Source: Methylobacterium thuringiense (GTDB lineage Bacteria; Pseudomonadota; Alphaproteobacteria; Rhizobiales; Beijerinckiaceae). Taken from it: DNA of 64,000 nt. The notes below the pieces were generated by a model. That model made no database searches. It saw only the letters and a list, made by a program, of their open reading frames with translations, and was not told the origin of the DNA. Location of the stretch: assembly GCF_022179645.1 (NCBI RefSeq), contig NZ_BPRA01000014.1, positions 1-64,000 of the forward strand. Direction: 5' to 3'. Of the stretch, positions 1-8,308 are shown piece by piece. Made by a program: the position numbers and the translations under genes. Each line of letters opens with the position of its first letter. Position 1 is the first letter of the stretch.

Positions 1-324
1 AAACCAGATCAACCAGCCAGATCCGAAGCGGAGGCGCTGATTAATGCGCCGCCAAAATCGTGTCAACCCAAAAACCAGAGGCTCTCGAAACCGACACGCT
101 CACACCCAAAAAACCAAAAGCAGGCCGCCCGACAGTCGCCGGACACTTCCCGCAGATTGTTCAGAAGATGCGAAGGCCACCGAGCTGCTTCCGCGGCCGG
201 CGCCGATGACCAGGGATATACGGAGACAGACCGGAGACGTCAATCGGAAAATGCACTGCAGCACGAGAACGTACGCCCCGGGGGCGTCGCACCATGCCGT
301 GTCACCCTGTGCGAGCGCGCGGTG
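1..324. other. Left-edge non-coding stretch
   Basis: This stretch lies downstream of the DUF2244 gene. The open frames crossing it have low-complexity, arginine-rich translations with no recognisable domain. A short inverted repeat (GGCGC...GCGCC) lies near position 34. No gene is supported; the end of a neighbouring gene may lie beyond the window edge. Confidence 0.5.
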
Positions 325-846
325 TCAGTAGCCCTTCTTCGCCTTGGCCAATGCCCGGCTCAGACCCTGCGCCACCAGCTCACGCTCCGGGGGAGATGCA
401 TCGCGCGCCACTGCGACATGCTCATGACGGGAGACCAAGGTCAGGGTCCGCAGGCCGAATTCCTCGTCCTCGACACGAGTCAGCTTGGTCCAGAGCGGGT
501 TGAAGCGCCATTCGCGGCGCTCGCCGCGATGGCTGACCCGGGCCAGCACCACTTGGATCTGCGAGATCGCCACCTCTTCGAACGAGCGCCCGCGCCGAAA
601 ACTCACCTTCAGCGCCGCGTAGAGCGCCAGCATGTCGAGGCCGAAGAAGCCGGCGATCGGCCAGAAGCCCATGCGCAGGCAGGCAATCGAGGTGACGAGG
701 GAAACGGCGCAACAGAAGGCCATGACCATCCGAAAGCCGTCCCGGCTCAGGGATTGGTGCGGACGGATGACCGTCTCGTAGAGAGGGCGGTCGATCGTAT
801 CGGGATCGAGCCCGTCGGGATGGGCCTGGAGGTTGCCGCTCGCCAT
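325..846 (-). CDS. DUF2244 domain integral membrane protein
   Basis: This 173-aa protein fits the alphaproteobacterial DUF2244 family, whose function is unknown. Two closely spaced hydrophobic helices lie at about residues 40-80 (around FCCAVSLVTSIACLRMGFW and the following GFFGLDMLALYAALK). A soluble C-terminal half follows, rich in basic and acidic residues and ending AKKGY. The ATG was preferred to longer versions because upstream codons give only an arginine-rich shadow of the divergent nth gene. Only about 20 bases separate the two divergent starts, so they must share or overlap control regions. The family assignment rests on layout and length; no biochemical role is claimed. Confidence 0.72.
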   Translation of the reverse strand: MASGNLQAHPDGLDPDTIDRPLYETVIRPHQSLSRDGFRMVMAFCCAVSLVTSIACLRMGFWPIAGFFGLDMLALYAALKVSFRRGRSFEEVAISQIQVVLARVSHRGERREWRFNPLWTKLTRVEDEEFGLRTLTLVSRHEHVAVARDASPPERELVAQGLSRALAKAKKGY

Positions 847-866
847 GAGGTCAATATAACGCCCGC

Positions 867-1670
867 ATGCCCGCCAGGAAGCCGCCGCCCGTGACAAAAC
901 CAGCCGGCGGCGAAAAGGCCGCGATCGGGCGTCCAGCCAAGGGGAAGGCCGAGGGGAAGGCGGGAGCCCGGTTGGCCAAGCCCCTCGTCGCCGCGATCGA
1001 CACGACCCCCGAGCCCGTCGACGCCGCGACCCTGGCCACGATCTTTTCGCGGCTGCGCGACGCCAACCCCGAGCCACGGGCCGAACTCCACTACCTGAAC
1101 GCCTACACGCTGCTCGTGGCCGTGGTGCTTTCGGCCCAGGCGACGGACAAGGGCGTGAACATCGCGACCACGCCGCTCTTCGCCATCGCCGACACGCCTC
1201 AGAAGATGCTCGACCTCGGCAAGGAGCGGGTACGCCACGCCATCCGCACCATCGGACTGTTCAATACCAAGGCGAAGAACGTCATCGCGCTCTCGCGCAT
1301 CCTGGTGGAGCGGCACGATGGAGAGGTGCCGCGCACCGCCGAGGCGCTGGAGGTGCTTCCGGGCGTGGGCGCCAAGACCGCGAGCGTGGTGCTCAACGTG
1401 GCCTTCGGCGTGCCGCGCATCGCCGTCGACACCCACATCTTCCGGGTCGCGAACCGGATTCCCCTCGTCGTCGCCGCGACGACGGACAAGGTGCAGGCGG
1501 GGTTGGAGGCCATCGTGCCCGAGCCTTTCCTGCTCAACGCCCATCACTGGCTGATCCTGTTCGGGCGCTACATCTGCAAGGCGCGCCGGCCCGAATGCCC
1601 GCGTTGCCCGATCGCGGATCTGTGCCGGTATCCCTCGAAGACCGTGGAGCCGCTGGCGGCGGCCTCCTGA
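867..1670 (+). CDS. nth: Endonuclease III (DNA glycosylase/AP lyase)
   Basis: This base-excision-repair enzyme removes oxidised pyrimidines and nicks abasic sites. The 267-aa protein has the helix-hairpin-helix motif [14 protein letters not shown], with the likely catalytic lysine at residue 170. The conserved aspartate lies in [12 protein letters not shown] at residue 188. A C-terminal [4Fe-4S] cluster loop has cysteines at 237, 244, 247 and 253 in C-x6-C-x2-C-x5-C spacing. It is longer than the roughly 211-aa E. coli enzyme because of a lysine/alanine-rich N-terminal tail of about 50 residues. That tail may be real or may mean the true start is further in. It is divergent from the DUF2244 gene and upstream of purC. 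Confidence 0.93.
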   Translation: MPARKPPPVTKPAGGEKAAIGRPAKGKAEGKAGARLAKPLVAAIDTTPEPVDAATLATIFSRLRDANPEPRAELHYLNAYTLLVAVVLSAQATDKGVNIATTPLFAIADTPQKMLDLGKERVRHAIRTIGLFNTKAKNVIALSRILVERHDGEVPRTAEALEVLPGVGAKTASVVLNVAFGVPRIAVDTHIFRVANRIPLVVAATTDKVQAGLEAIVPEPFLLNAHHWLILFGRYICKARRPECPRCPIADLCRYPSKTVEPLAAAS

Positions 1671-1896
1671 ACGGAGCGGTCCCTCACGCCGGCCGAGGGC
1701 GATCGCCGCGCGACGGCAGCTTCGCATGCATGCCGCTGCACCGGCTAACGCGTTGTGCTGCCAATGCGCATCGGGTAGTTTGGCACACGGCCGTGGAAGA
1801 CTATCGCCGATGACGTCTTTCGCTGCTCGACCCCGCTCCGGGTCGCCGCGCCGCGGATCCCGCATCAGGTGCCAGTCCCGCAAGGAGCCACGGCCC

Positions 1897-2691
1897 ATGG
1901 ACTTCCTCAAACCACGGTACACGCCCATGAATCGCCGCCGTCGCATCTACGAGGGCAAGGCGAAGGTCCTCTATGAGGGTCCCGAGCCCGGCACGCTGAT
2001 CCAGCATTTCAAGGACGACGCGACGGCCTTCAATGCCAAGAAGCATGAGGTCATCGACGGCAAGGGCGTGCTCAACAACCGGATCTCCGAGTTCCTGTTT
2101 CAGCACCTCAACGACATCGGCGTGCCGACGCACTTCATCCGTCGGCTGAACATGCGCGAGCAGCTCATCCGCGAGGTCGAGATCATTCCGCTCGAGGTGG
2201 TGGTGCGCAACGTCGCCGCCGGCTCGCTGGCGACGCGGCTGGGGCTCGAGGAGGGCACGCAGCTGCCGCGCTCGATCATCGAGTTCTACTACAAGAACGA
2301 CGCGCTCAACGATCCGATGGTCTCGGAAGAGCACATCACGGCGTTCGGCTGGGCCACGCCCCAGGAGATCGACGACATCATGGCGCTGGCCATCCGCGTC
2401 AACGACTTCCTGTCCGGCCTCTTCCTCGGCGTCGGCATCCGCCTCGTCGACTTCAAGATGGAGACCGGCCGCCTCTGGGAAGGCGACCTGATGCGCATCG
2501 TCGTCGCCGACGAGATCTCCCCCGATTCCTGCCGGCTCTGGGACATCAAGTCCGCGGACAAGCTCGACAAAGACCGCTTCCGCAAGGATCTCGGCGGCCT
2601 GATCGAAGCCTACACGGAAGTCGCCAAGCGCCTCGGCATCATGTCCGAGAACGAGAAGGTGCAGACCGGCGGGCCGCGTCTGGTCCAGTAG
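1897..2691 (+). CDS. purC: Phosphoribosylaminoimidazole-succinocarboxamide synthase
   Basis: SAICAR synthetase joins CAIR and aspartate with ATP in purine synthesis. The 264-aa protein begins [23 protein letters not shown]; the [14 protein letters not shown] stretch is the family's ATP-binding start. Further family signatures follow: [36 protein letters not shown] and [16 protein letters not shown]. The ATG was chosen because AAGGAG lies ten bases upstream. An internal ATG ten codons later (MNRRRR) would match the shorter E. coli form. It converges on the glycosyltransferase gene with only five bases between stop codons. Confidence 0.95.
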   Translation: MDFLKPRYTPMNRRRRIYEGKAKVLYEGPEPGTLIQHFKDDATAFNAKKHEVIDGKGVLNNRISEFLFQHLNDIGVPTHFIRRLNMREQLIREVEIIPLEVVVRNVAAGSLATRLGLEEGTQLPRSIIEFYYKNDALNDPMVSEEHITAFGWATPQEIDDIMALAIRVNDFLSGLFLGVGIRLVDFKMETGRLWEGDLMRIVVADEISPDSCRLWDIKSADKLDKDRFRKDLGGLIEAYTEVAKRLGIMSENEKVQTGGPRLVQ

Positions 2692-2696
2692 GCGCT

Positions 2697-4352
2697 CTAG
2701 CGGGGCTCGGCCGGCTCCAGGCCGGTCCAGCCCCTGCGCAGCCGCGCATGGGTCGACAGGTTCGGGTCGAAGCCCAGGTGATAATGGGGGTCCTGCGCGA
2801 GCAGCGGCCCCCATCGTTTTTTCAGGTTCGCCACTTCTCGACGATGGCGCGCTTCCGCCTCCGATGAGCGGATCCGGCTCGCCGCCTCGCGGTGGTGCAG
2901 CACGGCGGAGGGCACCAGCAGGGTGCGGTAGCCGGCTTTGTTCAGCCGAAGGCACAGATCGACGTCGTTGAAGTCGACGGCAAAGTGCTCCGCGTCGAAG
3001 CCGTCGACCGCCCGGAATTTTTCGGCCTCTACCACGAGGCAGGCCGCGGTCACGGCGGAGACCCGGTGCGTCACCGTCAGCGCACCGAGATAGCCCGGCG
3101 CATCCCCCGCAAAATGCCGGTGGCCGTGGGTGACGAGGCCGCCGGTGCCGAGCACCACGCCGCCGTGCTGGATGCGGCCTTCCCCGTCAAGCAGCTTGGC
3201 CCCGACAGCGCCGACATCCGGCCGCAGCGCCTCGCGTACCATCCGCTCTAGCCAATCCGGCTGAAACGCCTCGACGTCGTTGTTGACGAAGGCGAGCAGG
3301 CGGCCCTGCGCCGCCTCGGCCGCGCGGTTGTTCATGCCGGCGAAGTCGAACGGGCCGGGACAGGGGACGATTCGGGCGATGCCGCGGGCTTCGCAATCGC
3401 GAAAATAGGCCAGTGTGTCGAGCTCGCGGCTGCCGTTGTCGCAGATCAGGATCTCCTTGGCCGGCCAATCGGTGCGGGCGACGAGGCTGGCGATGCAGGG
3501 CCGAAGCAGGTCGAGGCGGTCGCGGGTCGGGACGATCAGGCTGACGAGCGGGCGGGGCTCGGGAAGCGGGCGCGTGACGGCGAGGATGCCGTCGTCGACC
3601 GCGATGCGGGTACCGCTCTCCCCGCGCCGGTCGAGGTCGGCGCGGACGGCCGCGAGGCGGGCGTCGGGGCTCGGCCCGTGGCTCCGGGGGAGCGGCGCGA
3701 TCGAGAGCAGGCGCGGGAGATGGCGAACGGCGCCGCCCTCGGCCTCGATGTGCAGGAGCAAGGCAAGGGCTTCGGCCCCCGGCACGAGGCTTCGTTCGAT
3801 GCCGGCGAGGCGCGCCGCTCGCACCGCGACGACCGGACCGGCGGCGTCGAGACTCCGAAAGAAGTCGGGATCGAAGGCCGGGCGGAGAATCGGCAGGAGT
3901 CTGCCGTCGTCACCTTCGACGAGGGCGTCGCCATAGAGCGCCTGAAGCCCCTCATTCTCCGAGAAGGCCTTTGCGATGGCCGCGGCGGCGCCGGCGAGGA
4001 GGGTGTGGCCGGGGGCGAGGAGCACGACGATCGCGGCATGGCCGCTCGCCGGGCCGGACGGTGCATCAGCCGTTGTGACGGCGATGTCGTGCGCGGCAAG
4101 GGCTGCGGCCGGTTCCAGCCCGGGTCCCCAGCCGGATGGCAGCCACAGCCGATGATCGATGCCGGCGAGTGCGGCGAATTTCTGTCGCGCGCGCAGGCGC
4201 TTGCCCGTGAGGCGCGCCCAAGCGATCGCGCGCGCGTCGCGCGGGTGCCGCATGAGCGCCGCGAGGATCGCCGAGAGGTGTCGCTTCTGGGCGAAGGCGA
4301 AGCGCAGGGCGGTTGGGTCCGTATCGGGTGACGGCGTCTTGCGATCGGTCAT
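2697..4352 (-). CDS. Family 2 glycosyltransferase (two-domain, first domain degenerate)
   Basis: This 551-aa protein probably transfers a sugar to a surface polysaccharide or glycan. The C-terminal half from about residue 268 is a good GT-A fold: PLVSLIVPTRDRLDLL, the nucleotide-sugar loop, and a DxD-like motif in LLAFVNNDVEAFQPDW at residues 357-359. The late family motif is FAVDFNDVDLCLRL. The N-terminal half (about 100-250) keeps a GT2-like outline (LYGDALVEGDDG) but no clear acidic metal motif, so it is probably structural. The C-terminal half is clearly paralogous to the next glycosyltransferase upstream. No signal peptide is seen. The acceptor is unknown. Confidence 0.82.
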   Translation of the reverse strand: MTDRKTPSPDTDPTALRFAFAQKRHLSAILAALMRHPRDARAIAWARLTGKRLRARQKFAALAGIDHRLWLPSGWGPGLEPAAALAAHDIAVTTADAPSGPASGHAAIVVLLAPGHTLLAGAAAAIAKAFSENEGLQALYGDALVEGDDGRLLPILRPAFDPDFFRSLDAAGPVVAVRAARLAGIERSLVPGAEALALLLHIEAEGGAVRHLPRLLSIAPLPRSHGPSPDARLAAVRADLDRRGESGTRIAVDDGILAVTRPLPEPRPLVSLIVPTRDRLDLLRPCIASLVARTDWPAKEILICDNGSRELDTLAYFRDCEARGIARIVPCPGPFDFAGMNNRAAEAAQGRLLAFVNNDVEAFQPDWLERMVREALRPDVGAVGAKLLDGEGRIQHGGVVLGTGGLVTHGHRHFAGDAPGYLGALTVTHRVSAVTAACLVVEAEKFRAVDGFDAEHFAVDFNDVDLCLRLNKAGYRTLLVPSAVLHHREAASRIRSSEAEARHRREVANLKKRWGPLLAQDPHYHLGFDPNLSTHARLRRGWTGLEPAEPR

Positions 4353-4395
4353 CGGCGGGCGGGCCCCGGCCCTGCCGACAACACACCTCCCTCCC

Positions 4396-4484
4396 CGTCA
4401 TTGCGAGGAGGAGAAGCCATACTGGTCCGTCGCTCCGCCGGTGCGGGTCGGGCCTTGGATGGCGTCGCTGCGCTCGCAACGACG
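4396..4484. repeat. REP-like extragenic palindromic element
   Basis: The element starts CGTCATTGCGAG and ends CTCGCAACGACG, which are inverted copies with one mismatch about 65 bases apart. The interior also has complementary stretches (TACTGGTCC... and ...CCTTGGATGG). Rhizobiales genomes carry many elements of this CGTCATTGCGAG type between genes. It fills most of the gap between the two glycosyltransferase genes. No other copy was noticed in the window. Confidence 0.7.
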
Positions 4485-4518
4485 GGTGTCTTCGGCGCGA
4501 CGCCATACTCCCAAAACA

Positions 4519-6654
4519 TCACTCCAGGTCCTCGCCGAAGGTCGTGAGGGAGAGGGCCGGGTGGTAGAACGGGTCGTGGCGGATGACGTCGCGCCAGCGG
4601 GCGGCGAAGGTGTCGGCCTCGCGCTCGAAGCGGCGGCGCTCCTCGCCCTTCGGCCGGCCGCGGCTGACCGATTCGAGGTGGGAGAGCGTGGCCTGCGGCG
4701 TCCAGATCGTCTTGAGGCCGAGAGCACCGAGGCGCAGGCAGAAATCGACGTCGTTGAAGTCGATGGCGAAGGTGGTTTCGTCGAAGCCGCCAGCCGCGTC
4801 GAATTTTCGGCGCTCCACGGCGAGGCACGCCGCCGTCACCGCCGAGACCTCGTGCGCGACGCGCAACCGGCCGAGATGGCCGGGGGTGTCGCCGGGGCGT
4901 CGCCGCAGGATGTGGCCGGCGCGGCCGCCGAGACCGGCGACGACGCCGGCATGCTGGAGCGTGCCGTCCTCGTAGAGCAGCTTGGCCCCGACCGCCCCGA
5001 CCTCCGGCCGCACGGCCTGGGCGACGAGGGCCGAGAGCCAGCCCGGCTTGAGCACGGCGATGTCGTTGTTGAGGAGCACCAGCACCTGCCCGTGCGAGGC
5101 CCGAACGCCGGCATTGGTCATCGCCGAGAAATTGAAGGGGTGCGGATAGGGCACGATGCGCACGCGGGAATCGGCGCGCAGGGTTTCGTAGAACCGCAAC
5201 ACGGCGGGGTCCGTCGAGCCGTTGTCGATGATGACGAGTTCGATGGACGGATAGTCGGTCCTCCGCAGCACGCCCTCGGTCACCCGGCCGATCAGGTCGA
5301 GCCTGTCGCGCGAGGGGATGACGATGCTCGCGAGCGGCGCCGGCTGCGGCACCGGCCAGTGCAGATCGAGGATGCCGCCTCGGATCTCGGCACGGGCGGC
5401 TGAGCCGGCTCCGATGAGATGGCCGTCGAGGGCTTGCGCCCGTGCGGCGGTATCGTCGGGCCTCGGCGCGGTGGTGCAGAGGATGCGCGGGACGTGGGCG
5501 ACGGTTCGTGCAGCCGACGTCGCGGCGAGGCCGAACGCCAGCCCGTCCGGCGGCCCGACCGGAGTGTCGCCGAGACACGCGATCAGGGCTCGTGAGAATA
5601 GCACCGGCCGGCCGGTATAGCCGGTGACGCGGGCGAGGTCGGGGCTCCAGTCGGGCTTGAGCCTGGGCTGGAGCGAGGCGCCGGCCACCTCCTCGTCGGC
5701 ATAGACGCAATCCGGCGCGTCGGGGCCGGCGAGACGGCGCGCCAGGATCGACAGCGCATCCGGCCACAGCCGGTCGCCGGGGCGGAGGAGGCCGAGGGCG
5801 TCGGCCCCGGCGAGAAGCCCGGCCGCGGGGGCGGCGGCGTCCCAGGCGGATTCGGCGATGCGCGGGTCGCCGTGCTCGACCGGCTCGTGCGGATCGTCGC
5901 CGATCCAGGCGATGGTGAGCGACCAGGCGCGGTGATGCTGCGCGATCAAGCTCGCCAGCGTCCGGCCGACGGCGGCGGCTTCGGAGCGGCGCGCCGACAG
6001 GATCAGCCGGATCGCAGACCCGGCACCAAGTTCGGTGCCGTGCTCGGTCGGAGCGGGGGCGCGCAGGCGCTCGGTTCGCCAGCCGGGATAGCGGGCGAGC
6101 GGACTGACCGCGCAGGCCCCGCGCAGGATGTCGCGATAGCGTCGCGCGTCGCCGCGGAACCGGTTGTAGAGCGCCGGCACGACCCGGATCGGGCGCTTCT
6201 GAAGGCATTCGGCGAGCACGCTGGCATGGCCGCGCAGGCCCACCCGCTCCAGAACGAAGCCCGGCCCTGCCGCGAGCCGGATCTCGTCCAGGTCCGCCGG
6301 AAGCAGGCCGAGCCAGGAGGCAGAGCCCAGCGCCACGCCCGGCAGAACGACATCCTGCGTCTCTCCGCCCGCGCGCACGAGGCGGAGCATCGGCCGGAGC
6401 GGCGGGGCCAGCGGATCCATGCGGTAGGTCAGCACGATCCAGCGATCGCGCAGCCGCCCGGCCGGCAGCAGGCGGCGCTCGAACAGCGGATCGCCGATGG
6501 GTTCGAGCGTGAAGGCGGCGGCACGGCCGTGCCAGCGGCCGGGCGCCGCGGCCGGCACGGCCCGGAGACGCGGCTCTACGGGTGCGATGGCCGGCCCGTC
6601 CGGATGGAGAAGCGGACCCGGTTGCCGGACGACGGAGATAGGGGCGTGCTCCAT
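4519..6654 (-). CDS. Two-domain family 2 glycosyltransferase
   Basis: This 711-aa protein has an N-terminal region of about 200 residues without recognised motifs, then two GT2 domains. The first (about 213-400) carries VYADEEV at 317-323, the acidic motif seen in rhamnan/O-antigen type transferases. The second (about 440-690) starts PLASIVIPSRDRLDLI and carries VLVLLNNDIAVLKPGW (NND at 529-531) and FAIDFNDVDFCLRLG. It likely builds a surface glycan in the cytoplasm. The start is an ATG with only a weak GGGG upstream; longer starts would overlap the exported-protein gene. It resembles the neighbouring 551-aa glycosyltransferase over its whole second domain. Confidence 0.82.
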   Translation of the reverse strand: MEHAPISVVRQPGPLLHPDGPAIAPVEPRLRAVPAAAPGRWHGRAAAFTLEPIGDPLFERRLLPAGRLRDRWIVLTYRMDPLAPPLRPMLRLVRAGGETQDVVLPGVALGSASWLGLLPADLDEIRLAAGPGFVLERVGLRGHASVLAECLQKRPIRVVPALYNRFRGDARRYRDILRGACAVSPLARYPGWRTERLRAPAPTEHGTELGAGSAIRLILSARRSEAAAVGRTLASLIAQHHRAWSLTIAWIGDDPHEPVEHGDPRIAESAWDAAAPAAGLLAGADALGLLRPGDRLWPDALSILARRLAGPDAPDCVYADEEVAGASLQPRLKPDWSPDLARVTGYTGRPVLFSRALIACLGDTPVGPPDGLAFGLAATSAARTVAHVPRILCTTAPRPDDTAARAQALDGHLIGAGSAARAEIRGGILDLHWPVPQPAPLASIVIPSRDRLDLIGRVTEGVLRRTDYPSIELVIIDNGSTDPAVLRFYETLRADSRVRIVPYPHPFNFSAMTNAGVRASHGQVLVLLNNDIAVLKPGWLSALVAQAVRPEVGAVGAKLLYEDGTLQHAGVVAGLGGRAGHILRRRPGDTPGHLGRLRVAHEVSAVTAACLAVERRKFDAAGGFDETTFAIDFNDVDFCLRLGALGLKTIWTPQATLSHLESVSRGRPKGEERRRFEREADTFAARWRDVIRHDPFYHPALSLTTFGEDLE

Positions 6655-6697
6655 GATCCCCGGTTCATGCGGGAGGCCGTCACGCAAATCTTCCCTG

Positions 6698-7363
6698 TCA
6701 CTGCGCGGCAGCCGGGGTCTCGCCCGGAGCGGCGGCTTCGGCCGGAACCGGCTTGGCGCGGCGGGCGGCGCTTCGGGCCGGTGCCTTGGGGCGGGGGGGC
6801 GTACCGGCGAGCGCCACCTCGATGTCGTAGCCGACTGCCATGTCGGCGGGCACGAGGAGCTCGTCCGCCACCACGGAGGTCTGCCCCTGCGCTGCGCCGG
6901 CCGGGATCGCGATCGCGACCCGGCGGGTCTGCGAGGCGACGACCCTGTCGTTGTACTTGAGTGAAACCGTGAGCGGCGCCTCGAAGGTGCCCGGCGCGCC
7001 GGCCGGCCCGAGGAGCGCCCGGACCTGCACGCCGACCCGGACTCCGACGGCACCGCCCGCACGCACCGTGCATTCGCGGCTCATCTGGCCGAAGGTGAGC
7101 TGGTGGCGAAGACGGCTGTTGTCGCCGGCCGCCCCGGCGAAGGCCTGCATGGCGGCCCCGCCGTCCCGCACGTCGATCTGCGGGCAATAGGCCTCTTCGG
7201 GGTCCTGCAGCTTCGGCCCGCTGAGGCTCGGCACCTCGCCACCGCTGCTCGTCCCGACACCGCCGAACATGTTCTTGAAGAAGCTGCCCGATTCCGCCTG
7301 CGCGGCACCGATGCCGGTGAGCGCGAGCGCGAGCGATGCCGCCGCCTGACCCCGTTTCCGCAT
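6698..7363 (-). CDS. Exported protein of unknown function
   Basis: This 221-aa protein begins with a clear signal peptide (MRKRGQAAASLALALTGIG, predicted cut near AAQA-ES). The mature part has two well-separated cysteines (EAYCPQIDV and SRECTVRAG), which could form a disulfide. A beta-rich middle follows, then an alanine/proline-rich C-terminus with several lysines and arginines. It is not recognised as a named family. It is followed by the glycosyltransferase gene 43 bases downstream and preceded by the IalB-family gene, so the three may be co-transcribed. The ATG was preferred to a longer start because it places the signal peptide at the N-terminus. Confidence 0.7.
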   Translation of the reverse strand: MRKRGQAAASLALALTGIGAAQAESGSFFKNMFGGVGTSSGGEVPSLSGPKLQDPEEAYCPQIDVRDGGAAMQAFAGAAGDNSRLRHQLTFGQMSRECTVRAGGAVGVRVGVQVRALLGPAGAPGTFEAPLTVSLKYNDRVVASQTRRVAIAIPAGAAQGQTSVVADELLVPADMAVGYDIEVALAGTPPRPKAPARSAARRAKPVPAEAAAPGETPAAAQ

Positions 7364-7420
7364 GGTACCCGTTCCGATTCGTCCCACGTCCAGCGCCAGT
7401 GGCACCGAAATCGGACGAAT

Positions 7421-7957
7421 TTATTTCATCGACTCGAAGCCGGTGTCGAAGCCCTTGAGCGAGAGCGGGATCCCGACCCCCTCCTCCGGCGTCTGGAAGA
7501 CGATGAAGGTTGCCTGCTTGCCCGCCTTGAAGGTGCGCAGCAGCCCGTCGTCCATCACCACTTCGGCGACGCAGCCCGTGGTGAGGCAGCGCACGAAGCC
7601 GGCGCGGCCGATGTCGTTGTTGTCGATCTTCAGGCCGAGCCCCGAGGGCAGCAGCACGCCGAGCGGGGCGACCACGCGCAGCAGGTAGCCGCGGTTGTCG
7701 GCGGTCTTGAGCACGATGACGACGAGGGTGAGGTTCGGCCGGTCCTCGGCGGCGACGTACTGCACCAGCGCGCATTGCTCGGACTTGGCCCCGGCCGGCG
7801 TCTCGCAGCGCAGCTGCCAATCGTCGAAGCTCTTGCGGACCTCGCCCTGCGCCAGGGCCGTGCCCGGCAGCGCGGCACCGAGGATGAAAGCCAGAGCCAG
7901 GAGCAGACCCGGCAGATGGCGGACCAAGGCAGGCCCACCCGCCCGTCGCAACCTCAT
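7421..7957 (-). CDS. Invasion associated locus B (IalB) family exported protein
   Basis: This 178-aa protein has an N-terminal signal peptide (PGLLLALAFILGAALPGTALA) and the family core FDDWQLRCETP, EQCALVQYV and VRCLTTGCVAEVV. The two cysteine pairs are typical of IalB proteins. Family members are periplasmic or outer-membrane associated. Despite the name, which comes from Bartonella, they are widespread in free-living Rhizobiales and their molecular role is unclear. An upstream in-frame GTG would add four residues. The ATG was chosen because GTGAGG lies at a suitable distance before it. Confidence 0.85.
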   Translation of the reverse strand: MRLRRAGGPALVRHLPGLLLALAFILGAALPGTALAQGEVRKSFDDWQLRCETPAGAKSEQCALVQYVAAEDRPNLTLVVIVLKTADNRGYLLRVVAPLGVLLPSGLGLKIDNNDIGRAGFVRCLTTGCVAEVVMDDGLLRTFKAGKQATFIVFQTPEEGVGIPLSLKGFDTGFESMK

Positions 7958-8308
7958 GCTCAGCCTCACGCGCCGTTCCTCGCCCGCACCGTTGCACTCG
8001 TGCGGACCGCCTGGGCGACCGCGAAAAGCCAGGGTGTTCCGACCATGGCGGGCCGCCGCCTGTCAAGCGACGCCCCGCTCCGGGAACGCCCCGCGATGCC
8101 AGGGACTTGGTCCGGTGGCCGCCAGCGGCTTCGCCTGCCGATGCCGCAGTGCAGTTCAAATTTTTTAGAGGCTAGTGCCAAATATTTTGCGGCGAGCGCT
8201 GCGATCTGCCCATGGTCAAGGCAGTTGTATTCAAAATGCACCCAACTAGAAGCGTGGATGCAAAGTGTAAGCGCACGCACAAGAAAACGCAGACCGAGGA
8301 TTGCGACT
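7958..8308. promoter_or_regulatory. Divergent control region of IalB gene and oxalate operon
   Basis: This 351-bp gap separates divergent genes. The half next to oxlT (about 8155-8300) is much more AT-rich than its surroundings and holds TTGTATTCAA at 8225-8234. That motif is one base from the perfect palindrome TTGTATACAA, a shape used by FCD-type GntR regulators. GAGGA lies nine bases before the oxlT ATG. No -35/-10 pair could be fixed with confidence. Confidence 0.45.

Noticed and set aside
1-324. Short plus-strand frames at the left edge
   Set aside because: Low-complexity translations without domain; one continues as a shadow of the DUF2244 gene.
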